This document shows positions 42,825 to 51,779 of a stretch of 64,000 nucleotides of DNA, one piece after another. The position numbers and the translations under genes were made by a program. Position 1 is the stretch's first letter. Each line of letters starts with the position of its first letter. Origin of the DNA: Flavobacterium sp. (GTDB lineage: Bacteria; Bacteroidota; Bacteroidia; Flavobacteriales; Flavobacteriaceae). The notes beneath the pieces were generated by a model, which ran no database searches, had not been told where the DNA came from, and saw only the letters and a list, made by a program, of their open reading frames with translations. The stretch covers positions 62,001-126,000 of the forward strand of contig NZ_JANJUQ010000045.1 of the NCBI RefSeq assembly GCF_024710485.1, written 5' to 3'.

Positions 42825-44447
42825 ATGAAAAAATGGTATTATTTTACTTTTTTATTGCTGACAGCTGTCAGTTTTGCGCAAGAAGATGCTTGGGTATACT
42901 TCAATAACAAACCTAATGCGCAATATTACTTAGACAATCCTTTGGCAATGCTTTCACAAAGAGCCTTGGATAGAAGAACAAATCAAAATATTGCTATCAA
43001 TATTCAAGATGTGCCTATCCATCAGTCTTATGTAGATCAAATCGAGGCAATTCCCGCAATAGAAGTAAAGGCCAAATCCAAATGGATGAATGCGATACAC
43101 GTTAGAGGAAGTTTGGAAGTTATTAATGGCTTAGCCGAAATTGAATTTGTTCATCATATTGAATATGCCAACAAAAGCCTCAATATCTCAGGAAGAAACC
43201 AAGCCTCAGCTCAGAATAATTCTTCCAATAGTATCAATAAAGTCTTAGAAACTCAGATTGATTTCGCTTATGGCAACTCCGGAAATCAAGCACAAATGCT
43301 TAACTTACATCAGTTACACCAACAGAATTTCACGGGAAGCGGAAAGATTATAGCAGTCATGGATGCCGGTTTTCCCGGTGTGGATACGGCGAATCCTTTT
43401 CAACGTTTAAGAGATAATAATTTAATTCTTGGCGGCTATAATTTTGTGGGACAATCCAGCGAGTTTTACACTTCGAATTCACACGGAACCTTGGTGCTTT
43501 CCACTATGGGTGGTTATGTAGAAAATCAGTTGATTGGAACTGCTCCCGATGCACAGTATTATCTATTCATTACAGAAGATGCAGCATCTGAGAATCCGTT
43601 GGAAGAAAGTTATTGGGTCGAAGCTGCTGAAATGGCGGATTATTTGGGCGCAGATATTATCAATACTTCTTTGGGTTACTTTCAGTATGACAATCCCAAC
43701 TACAATTACACTTACGCCAATATGGACGGTGCTACCTCATTTATCTCCAGAGGTACTAACATCGCTTTTAGCAAAGGAATGATTTGTGTTTCGAGTGCCG
43801 GGAATTCAGGTTCAGGACCAAATCCATACGTGGCTGTTCCGGCAGATGCTTTACACGGATTTGCTGTTGGAGCCGTAAAGGCCGATGAAACCTATGCTAC
43901 TTTTAGTTCTATTGGTCCAACGTTTGACCAAAGGATAAAACCCGATGTTATGGCGCAAGGGCAAGGTGCCGTTGTGTCGAGTGTCACCGGAACCATAGGT
44001 GTGGCCAACGGGACTTCGTTTTCCGGACCAATCATGGCGGGCGCTATTGCGAGTTTCTGGCAAGCTATTCCTTGGGCTACTAATCAACAAGTATTGGATT
44101 TTATCCGACAATCAGCCGATAGATATGCGAATCCGACTTCACAGTTTGGGTATGGAATCCCCGATTTTCAAACGGCTTTGAATTTGGCACAACTGTCAGT
44201 CAATGATGCTACTCTTGGTAGGTTTTTAGTCTATCCAAATCCGGTTGCAGAAAACTTAAAAGTATCTTTCCCTAATCATTTTGATTCAGCCACGATTTCC
44301 ATATTTAATAATTTAGGACAATTAGTGTTGGCGCAAAACATCCAATCCGGTTTCGATATAGATTTAGAGTCTTTTTCCTCCGGGATTTATCTCTATACAA
44401 TCAAGAGTCGCGATTTTGTACAAACCGGGAAGTTAATCAAGAAATAA
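42825..44447 (+). CDS. S8 (subtilisin-like) serine peptidase with T9SS type A sorting domain
   Basis: Catalytic D (AVMDAGFPGVD), H (NSHGTLVLSTMGG), S (NGTSFSGPIMAGA); C-terminal 'VYPNPVAENLKVSF...IFNNLGQLVL...GIYLYTIKS...GKLIKK'. Confidence 0.92.
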   Translation: MKKWYYFTFLLLTAVSFAQEDAWVYFNNKPNAQYYLDNPLAMLSQRALDRRTNQNIAINIQDVPIHQSYVDQIEAIPAIEVKAKSKWMNAIHVRGSLEVINGLAEIEFVHHIEYANKSLNISGRNQASAQNNSSNSINKVLETQIDFAYGNSGNQAQMLNLHQLHQQNFTGSGKIIAVMDAGFPGVDTANPFQRLRDNNLILGGYNFVGQSSEFYTSNSHGTLVLSTMGGYVENQLIGTAPDAQYYLFITEDAASENPLEESYWVEAAEMADYLGADIINTSLGYFQYDNPNYNYTYANMDGATSFISRGTNIAFSKGMICVSSAGNSGSGPNPYVAVPADALHGFAVGAVKADETYATFSSIGPTFDQRIKPDVMAQGQGAVVSSVTGTIGVANGTSFSGPIMAGAIASFWQAIPWATNQQVLDFIRQSADRYANPTSQFGYGIPDFQTALNLAQLSVNDATLGRFLVYPNPVAENLKVSFPNHFDSATISIFNNLGQLVLAQNIQSGFDIDLESFSSGIYLYTIKSRDFVQTGKLIKK

Positions 44448-44468
44448 ACTTAACCCTTTCTTATAATA

Positions 44469-45413
44469 ATGAATAAAATTACCCAGCTTTTTAATATCAA
44501 ATATCCCATAATTCAAGGAGGAATGATTTGGAACAGCGGTTATAAATTAGCTAGTGCTGTTAGTAATGCCGGTGGATTAGGATTAATCGGCGCTGGATCG
44601 ATGTATCCCGATGTACTCAGAGAACACATTCAAAAATGTAAGGCAGCTACGGACAAGCCTTTTGGAGTCAATGTGCCAATGCTTTATCCCAATATTGAAG
44701 AAATCATTCAAATTATTATTGAAGAAGGCGTGAAGGTGGTGTTCACTTCTGCAGGAAATCCCAAAACATGGACAAGTCATTTGAAAGCTCACGGAATTAC
44801 CGTAGTTCATGTGGTGAGCAGTTCTAAATTTGCTTTAAAAGCGCAAGAAGCAGGGGTAGATGCTGTTGTGGCAGAAGGTTTTGAAGCAGGAGGACATAAT
44901 GGTAGAGAAGAGACAACAACTTTAACCTTAATTCCTATGGTGAAAGAAAAAATTTCAATTCCGTTAATTGCGGCAGGAGGAATAGCCACCGGAAGAGGAA
45001 TGTTGGCTGCTATGGTTTTAGGTGCAGATGGTGTGCAAATGGGATCAAGATTTGTAGCTTCGTTTGAAAGTTCTGCCCATGAAAATTTCAAAAAAACTGT
45101 CCTTTTAGTGAAAGAAGGGGATACCCAAGTCACTTTAAAAGAGTTGGCGCCGGTTAGGCTAATCAAAAATAAATTTTATGAAGATTTACAAGAGTTGTAT
45201 GCTAAATGTCCTTCAATTGAAGAGTTGAAAGCGCTTCTAGGTCGTGCCAGAGCTAAAAGAGGAATGTTCGAAGGGGATTTAACTGATGGCGAATTGGAAA
45301 TAGGGCAGATAGCCGGATTAATTCACGAAGTTATGTCTGTTGAGGATATTATCAATGAAGTTATCGCTGAGTTTAATGAGGTGAAGCATTCTTTGAGTCA
45401 GCCTCTTTTTTAA
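44469..45413 (+). CDS. Nitronate monooxygenase / 2-nitropropane dioxygenase family flavoprotein (FabK-like)
   Basis: 'YPIIQGGMIWNSGYKLASAVSNAGGLGLIGAGSM', 'EAGGHNGREETTTLTLIPMV', 'GADGVQMGSRFVAS'. Confidence 0.88.
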   Translation: MNKITQLFNIKYPIIQGGMIWNSGYKLASAVSNAGGLGLIGAGSMYPDVLREHIQKCKAATDKPFGVNVPMLYPNIEEIIQIIIEEGVKVVFTSAGNPKTWTSHLKAHGITVVHVVSSSKFALKAQEAGVDAVVAEGFEAGGHNGREETTTLTLIPMVKEKISIPLIAAGGIATGRGMLAAMVLGADGVQMGSRFVASFESSAHENFKKTVLLVKEGDTQVTLKELAPVRLIKNKFYEDLQELYAKCPSIEELKALLGRARAKRGMFEGDLTDGELEIGQIAGLIHEVMSVEDIINEVIAEFNEVKHSLSQPLF

Positions 45414-45435
45414 AGAAGTAAGATTTTTACAATTA

Positions 45436-45486
45436 ATTGTTGATAGGTTTTCTTTTAGCTAAACTTATCAACAATTTTTATTTTTA
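45436..45486 (+). terminator. Intrinsic terminator with 15-nt arms
   Basis: ATTGTTGATAGGTTT-TCTTTTAGCT-AAACTTATCAACAAT then TTTTTATTTTT. Confidence 0.75.
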
Positions 45487-45776
45487 AACACATTCATTTT
45501 TTATTGATAACTTCATTTTTGTTTTAAGTTTTTTCATTTAAATAATTGATTAGCATTTTCTTGTGTTTAAAAGTCATGTCGCAATCATTGTTAATAATGT
45601 TGATTATTTTGTTTATAATATTTTAACAAGTCAAAATCTGTGTTGAAAATTATAAGTAATATAGTATCGGGAATTTCATCTTAATATTTTACAATGCCAA
45701 AAGATATTGCATGCTGTTAATTTTAGATAACAGTGTTGTGTTCTTTATGTAAATATGGCTTGAGGTATTAGGTAAA

Positions 45777-48700
45777 ATGTATTTAATCAAACTGCTTATG
45801 AGAATTACTACTCTCGCCAAAAAATATTTTTTTAATTGTGTTTTATTGCTGACACTATTTGGGCAGAATAGTTTGTTGTATTCTCAATGTCCTACAATAA
45901 CCAATGCTAACCAGTCCTTTTGTGATATACAGTCGCCAACTATTGCCAGTTTACAAGCTGTTGATAATGGCGGTGGTGTCAGATGGTATGCTACAGCTAC
46001 TTCTACAACCGCTTTATCATCTTCTACGGTTTTGGTCAATGGCGAAGACTATTTTGCCGACGACAATTCCGGTTCTTGTGGGGTTCGACAGAGTGTTACC
46101 GTTACTATTTATTCGGCCCCAACGGGGGCAAATTTTCAAGGGGTTTGTGTAACTAATTTGAGTCAGGCAACTCCTTCCAATCCTCAGTTTGTTATTAATG
46201 GTAATGATTTACAATGGTACACGGTTCCTGTAGGAGGAGTTGCTATTTCTCCGACAACCATCTTGAATGATAATACAATCTATTACATAAGTCAAGTTAA
46301 TCCTGATACCGGCTGTCAAACATCAAGGTTGTCTGTATTTGTTAATGTAGGCTTAGTGCCGCCTCCAACAGGAAATTCCGTTCAAGAATTTTGTAATATT
46401 CCTGGAAGTCCTCCCACAGTAGCCGATTTGGTAGCTACCGGAAATAATAATTGGTATTTAACTTCTGCATTTGGGATTCCTTTGGATCCTGCTACACCTT
46501 TGGTTAATGGGCAATTTTATTATGCTTCTACGGTCGATCCTCCTTGTGAAAGTAGTGACAGATTTGAAGTTTTGGTTAATATTTATGAATTAAATGATGC
46601 CGGAAATGATGGGGTCAGAAGTATATGTATTGATCAAGTTCCAACTACAGTACCTTTTGATTTATTTAATTTATTAGGGGGAACTCCTGATAACACCGGA
46701 GTCTGGTCGGGTCCATTGTCAACCACAAACGGTTCTCAAGGGACTCTTGATGTTTCATCAATGAACCTAAATGGGAGTCCTTATATTTTTACATATACTG
46801 TCTCATCGGCTTTGTGTGTACCGGATACAGCTACTGTAACCATAACAATCTTACCACTGCCAACGGCGAGTGTATCGGTGAGTCCGACTACGATTTGTGC
46901 CAACAGCACTGCTACGTTTACTTTCACCGGAACGCCAAATGCCACGGTGACTTATAACATCAACGGTGGAGCAAATCAAACCATTACGTTGAATGCTTCC
47001 GGTACAGCGACTATCAGCGGCACCTATACCGCCAACACTACAATCAACATTATCAGTGTGGCCAGCGCAGGCACACCGAGTTGTATCAACCCGCAAACCA
47101 GCAGTACTACCTTAACGATATTACCACTGCCAACGGCGAGTGTATCGGTGAGTCCGACTACGATTTGTGCCAACAGCACTGCTACGTTTACTTTCACCGG
47201 AACGCCAAATGCCACGGTGACTTATAACATCAACGGCGGAGCAAACCAAACCATTACGTTGAATGCTTCCGGTACAGCGACTATCAGTGGCACCTATACT
47301 GCCAACACTACAATCAACATTATCAGTGTGGCCAGCGCAGGTACGCCAAGTTGTATCAACCCGCAAAGCGATACCATAACACTCACCGTAACTCAACCTC
47401 CTATAGCGGGAGTTAATGCATCAACTACACTATGTGTGTTAAGTCCTCCAATTGATTTATTTACCTTATTAGGTCCAACAGCACAAGCTGGAGGGTCATG
47501 GTCTCCAACTTTAACCAGTGGCACCGGAGTATTCAATCCGGCAGTTGATTTAGCCGGAACTTATACTTATACAATTACCGGGGTAGCTCCTTGTCCGGAT
47601 TCAAGTGCTAGTGTGCAAGTAACGGTTAACCCCGTGCCAGATGCTGGGAACGATGGTATTTTAGCTATATGTTCAAACCAAAATTCAGTTGATTTATTTG
47701 CTTCATTATCCGGGACTCCTCAATCTGGAGGAACTTGGTCACCCGCGCTTGCGAGTGGTTCGGGTATCTTTAATCCGGCTTTAGATACTTCAGGAGTTTA
47801 TACTTATACTATTTCCGGAGTTTTGCCTTGTACTGATGATACGGCCACCGTAACTGTAACGGTAACACCGGGTCCGGAGGCCGGAAATGACAATACAATT
47901 ACATTGTGCGTTAATAGTTCGTCACAAGATTTAGCATTATTGCTTGGTCCTAACTCACAGTCCGGGGGAACATGGTCCCCTGCATTAGCCAGCGGAACCG
48001 GTATATTTAACCCTGCAGTAGATGTTGCGGGAAGCTATACTTATACTTTGTCAGGTTCACAACCTTGTGATAACGATAGTGCTGTGATAACAGTTATTGT
48101 TAATCCGGTTCCAAATGCAGGAGATGATAATACGATTACACTTTGTGAGAACAATCCTCCTCAAGATCTCTTTGGTTTACTAGGTCCAAATGCGCAATCA
48201 GGAGGAACATGGTCGCCAACATTAACAAGTGGGACAGGTTTGTTTAATCCGACCATTGATGCAGCAGGGACTTATACCTATACTGTAGGGGGAGGCTTGT
48301 GTGATTCAGATTCAGCAACTGTTGTTGTAAATATTATTCAAGAGCCTAACTCTGGCGGAGTTGGTCAAACATTGAATGTTTGCGTAAGCGAGATATCAGT
48401 AGATTTATTAAGTGGATTAGACGGAACTCAGGAATCCGGATTGTGGAGTGATGATGATAACACCGGTGCCTTGACGGGAAGTATTTTTAATCCATCAGCA
48501 GTAGGTGTTGGATCCTATAATTTTACTTATACTGTAACCGGAAATTCACCATGTGCTAATGCAACCTCCACTGTGACTGTTATAGTTAATCCGTTACCAA
48601 TAGCAGGAACTGATAACACCTTAGTAGTGTGTTCTACAGACGGGCCTCAAGATTTATTTGGATTACTTGGTTCAACTGCACAAATTGGAGGAACATGGTC

Positions 48701-50795
48701 ACCGCCTTTGGCCAGTGCATCCGGGATATTTAATCCGGCTGTTGACAACCAAGGGGCATTTACCTATACTGTTAGTTCTCCATTTTGTTCTCCTGTTTCG
48801 GCATCAGTTACTGTTACGGTTGTTCCGGCAGCAAATTCAGGAGGCATTGGTCAAACAATATCAACTTGTACCAATGTAACCTCATTGGATTTGACAACGG
48901 GACTAGACGGAACACAAGGGCTAGGAACATGGAACGACGATAATAACACCGGCGCTTTATCCGGAAATATCTTTAATCCTTCTTTAGTTGGTGTAGGAAC
49001 TTATACTTTTACTTATAATGTTACAGGAACGACACCATGTGCCAATTCGGCATCAACGGTCACTGTAGTCGTTAATCCGCTGCCAAATGCAGGAACTTTT
49101 AGCGGAATAGTAACACTTTGTCCAAGTGTTGGGGTTTTAGATTTGACTTCCCTGTTAAATGGAGAAGACACCGGTGGTGTTTGGACTGATGCAGCATCAC
49201 AAACTGTGACGTCGCCTTTAACCATTTTCAGTTTTGCTGCCGGAACTTATTCTTATACTTATACTGTTACAAATTCTTGTTCGACAGATACAGAAACTGT
49301 TCAGTTTACCATTTTACCTAATCCGCAAATAGCTAGTTTTAATATAACTATTTCTCCGTCTTGTTTGGGTTCAAATGTAGTGGTTAGTTTGAATGGGATG
49401 GTCGACGGAACTTACACTCTTAATTATGATTTGGTAGGAGCTAATACAGTATCTGGACAAACGGTTACAGTTACAATAGCCGGTGGAATAGGGAATTTCA
49501 ATATTCCGGCTTCTTTGCTGCCAAACATCGGAACAACAGTGGTTAATTTTAACACCATCTTAAATACAATCACCAATTGTTCTACAACGTTAATTGGTGT
49601 GGCTGCTCAAATTATTGTCCGACCTTTAGCAGACATTGACAGTACTAATTTAAGTTCAACAGCTGTTTGTTATGGTACCGATTTAGTTGTCTATATTTCG
49701 GGAGCCACTAACTTACCCGATGGTGTGTATCAGTTCAATTATTCCATTCCGGGTACTAATCCAACTTCCAACAACTCAGGCAATGTTACCATAACCGGTG
49801 GTGCAGGACAATTTACAGTTCCGGCAACCATTTTTAGTTTGGCCGGCAATTACACAATGACTATTTTCGGAATAATTGCTACTACAGGTTGTACCAATAC
49901 TACTGAGAGCGCTTCTGTTTCTTTAGTAATTAATGCGTTGCCAAGTTTTCAAAATGCAATAGTTACAGTACAAGATACTTGTGCCAACTTTGCCAGTTTG
50001 GTTACTATTACCGGAGCCGGCAACTTAGCCGATGGCGATTATACTTTAACCTACCAACTGTCAGGTGCTAATACCGCTACTACGACGATTACCATCACTA
50101 TTAGTGGTGGGAATGGAAGTTTCACTATTGCGACCTCAGAATTGGTAAATAACGGAACAACTACGTTAACAATCGTTCAACTCGATTCGGTAACCACAAC
50201 TTGTGGTGTCACCGGAACTATTATTCCTCCAATCGATTTCAATGTTACGCAGTTGGGTACGCCGCAACTCATCCAAGACGGTAATCTTTTCTGCGAAGAT
50301 GATAGTCCGACTATTGCTAATCTATCGGGCAATTTGGTTGGCTTCCCAACAGTAATTTGGTACAACGCATCAACGGGAGGAACGGCTTATAGTGCTTCGG
50401 ATTTATTGGTTCAGGGAACTACGTATTACGCTGCTTTAACTACAGCGAGCGGCTGTGAAGGTTCGGTTCGTCTGGAAGTTACAGTTGATTTGACCGTATG
50501 TGACGACATACTTATTCCGGATGGTTATTCGCCTAATAATGACGGTATCAACGATACTTTTGAAATTGAAAACTTGGCTATCATTTATCCGAATTTTAAA
50601 TTAGAAGTGTACAATAGATACGGTAACCTGATTTATACCGGAAACAGAAATACGCCAAATTGGGATGGAACCACAACCGTGAGCGGACTCAATTTAGGCA
50701 ACAACATATTGCCAAACGGGGTTTATTTCTATATTCTCTATTTTAATGACGGTGTCAGAAAGCCGATTCAAGGAAGAGTTTATCTAAACCGATAA
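45777..50795 (+). CDS. Large secreted repeat protein with gliding-motility-associated (T9SS type B) C-terminal domain
   Basis: 1672 aa; signal peptide; Ig-like and ~80-aa repeat units; C-term 'IPDGYSPNNDGINDTFEIENLAIIYPNFKLEVYNRYGNLIYTG...PNGVYFYILYFNDG...QGRVYLNR'. Confidence 0.93.
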   Translation: MYLIKLLMRITTLAKKYFFNCVLLLTLFGQNSLLYSQCPTITNANQSFCDIQSPTIASLQAVDNGGGVRWYATATSTTALSSSTVLVNGEDYFADDNSGSCGVRQSVTVTIYSAPTGANFQGVCVTNLSQATPSNPQFVINGNDLQWYTVPVGGVAISPTTILNDNTIYYISQVNPDTGCQTSRLSVFVNVGLVPPPTGNSVQEFCNIPGSPPTVADLVATGNNNWYLTSAFGIPLDPATPLVNGQFYYASTVDPPCESSDRFEVLVNIYELNDAGNDGVRSICIDQVPTTVPFDLFNLLGGTPDNTGVWSGPLSTTNGSQGTLDVSSMNLNGSPYIFTYTVSSALCVPDTATVTITILPLPTASVSVSPTTICANSTATFTFTGTPNATVTYNINGGANQTITLNASGTATISGTYTANTTINIISVASAGTPSCINPQTSSTTLTILPLPTASVSVSPTTICANSTATFTFTGTPNATVTYNINGGANQTITLNASGTATISGTYTANTTINIISVASAGTPSCINPQSDTITLTVTQPPIAGVNASTTLCVLSPPIDLFTLLGPTAQAGGSWSPTLTSGTGVFNPAVDLAGTYTYTITGVAPCPDSSASVQVTVNPVPDAGNDGILAICSNQNSVDLFASLSGTPQSGGTWSPALASGSGIFNPALDTSGVYTYTISGVLPCTDDTATVTVTVTPGPEAGNDNTITLCVNSSSQDLALLLGPNSQSGGTWSPALASGTGIFNPAVDVAGSYTYTLSGSQPCDNDSAVITVIVNPVPNAGDDNTITLCENNPPQDLFGLLGPNAQSGGTWSPTLTSGTGLFNPTIDAAGTYTYTVGGGLCDSDSATVVVNIIQEPNSGGVGQTLNVCVSEISVDLLSGLDGTQESGLWSDDDNTGALTGSIFNPSAVGVGSYNFTYTVTGNSPCANATSTVTVIVNPLPIAGTDNTLVVCSTDGPQDLFGLLGSTAQIGGTWSPPLASASGIFNPAVDNQGAFTYTVSSPFCSPVSASVTVTVVPAANSGGIGQTISTCTNVTSLDLTTGLDGTQGLGTWNDDNNTGALSGNIFNPSLVGVGTYTFTYNVTGTTPCANSASTVTVVVNPLPNAGTFSGIVTLCPSVGVLDLTSLLNGEDTGGVWTDAASQTVTSPLTIFSFAAGTYSYTYTVTNSCSTDTETVQFTILPNPQIASFNITISPSCLGSNVVVSLNGMVDGTYTLNYDLVGANTVSGQTVTVTIAGGIGNFNIPASLLPNIGTTVVNFNTILNTITNCSTTLIGVAAQIIVRPLADIDSTNLSSTAVCYGTDLVVYISGATNLPDGVYQFNYSIPGTNPTSNNSGNVTITGGAGQFTVPATIFSLAGNYTMTIFGIIATTGCTNTTESASVSLVINALPSFQNAIVTVQDTCANFASLVTITGAGNLADGDYTLTYQLSGANTATTTITITISGGNGSFTIATSELVNNGTTTLTIVQLDSVTTTCGVTGTIIPPIDFNVTQLGTPQLIQDGNLFCEDDSPTIANLSGNLVGFPTVIWYNASTGGTAYSASDLLVQGTTYYAALTTASGCEGSVRLEVTVDLTVCDDILIPDGYSPNNDGINDTFEIENLAIIYPNFKLEVYNRYGNLIYTGNRNTPNWDGTTTVSGLNLGNNILPNGVYFYILYFNDGVRKPIQGRVYLNR
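46851..47367 (+). repeat. Tandem direct repeat: copy 1 46851-47097, copy 2 47121-47367, period 270 bp
   Basis: 247-bp copies with 7 mismatches, all at third codon positions; translations identical (LPLPTASVSVSPTTICANST...TPSCINPQ). Confidence 0.95.
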
Positions 50796-51769
50796 TGAAG
50801 ATGAGTACTACTAAAAAATATATGATCCGATACTGCTTTGTAAGCTTACTTTTGGCAATGTGCTCCTCCAAGTTGTTTGCCCAACAAGACCCGCAATTTA
50901 CCCATTACATGTACAACATGAGTGTGATTAATCCGGCTTATGCTACCGAGGATAAAGACATCATCAAAATGGGTGGTATCTATCGTGCGCAATGGGTTGG
51001 TATTGATGGCGCGCCTACCACACAATCTTTTTTTGTACATAAACCTATTTCTAAAAAAATCGAGTTAGGTTTATCCGTAGTGCATGATGAAATTGGAGAT
51101 GTGGTAAACGAAAGCAATATTTTTGCCGACTTTGCCTATGTCTTATCCTTGTCCGAAAGTACTCGATTGTCTTTTGGGGTGAAAGCGGGTGTAACGTTAT
51201 TCAGTACCAATTTTAATGGTTTCCAATACACCGATCCATTACCGGATCCTGCTTTTCAGAACAATTTGAGCCAAACCTTTCCTAATATTGGTGCCGGAAC
51301 TTACTTGTTTGGCAACAATTATTACCTAGGATTTTCAGCACCAAATTTATTAACTACCAAACATCTCGAAAATACCAACGGTATTACAACGACCGGAGTA
51401 GAAGCAGTTCATTATTTTTTGACGGGAGGTTATGTATTTACTTTTAACGGCAACGACAATTTCAAAGTGAAGCCTGCATTCATGGCTAAAGGTGTAGCCG
51501 GAGCACCGCTTTCAGTTGATTTGACTACCAATGTTTTGATTAACAATAAATTCGAAGCAGGTGTTGGCTATCGCCTAGACGATTCGGTGAGCGGACTCGC
51601 CAGTTTTTATATTACACCAACCCTCAGAATTGGGTATTCATACGATTATACACTCACGAACTTGAGAAAATTTAACACCGGTTCACATGAGGTTTTTGTG
51701 TTGTTTGACCTCGATTTAGGTCGAATGTCATCCGGAAAAGGGTATGATAAATCACCAAGATTCTTCTAA
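50795..51769 (+). CDS. PorP/SprF family type IX secretion-associated outer-membrane protein
   Basis: 'AQQDPQFTHYMYNMSVINPAYA...GIYRAQWVGIDGAPTTQSFFVHKPIS'. Confidence 0.93.
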   Translation: MKMSTTKKYMIRYCFVSLLLAMCSSKLFAQQDPQFTHYMYNMSVINPAYATEDKDIIKMGGIYRAQWVGIDGAPTTQSFFVHKPISKKIELGLSVVHDEIGDVVNESNIFADFAYVLSLSESTRLSFGVKAGVTLFSTNFNGFQYTDPLPDPAFQNNLSQTFPNIGAGTYLFGNNYYLGFSAPNLLTTKHLENTNGITTTGVEAVHYFLTGGYVFTFNGNDNFKVKPAFMAKGVAGAPLSVDLTTNVLINNKFEAGVGYRLDDSVSGLASFYITPTLRIGYSYDYTLTNLRKFNTGSHEVFVLFDLDLGRMSSGKGYDKSPRFF

Positions 51770-51779
51770 AACGGATACG

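Noticed and set aside
44807-45166. Minus-strand 119-aa ORF inside the nitronate monooxygenase gene
   Set aside because: Antisense shadow ORF with no promoter or homology signal.
46851-47396. Two near-identical antisense ORFs (46851-47096 and 47121-47396, minus)
   Set aside because: Arise because both lie opposite the tandem-duplicated coding segment; low-complexity translation and no independent coding signal.
45777-50795. Repeats considered as a CRISPR array or DNA-level satellite
   Set aside because: Repeats are in-frame protein modules of about 80-90 aa; no short repeat/unique spacer pattern.
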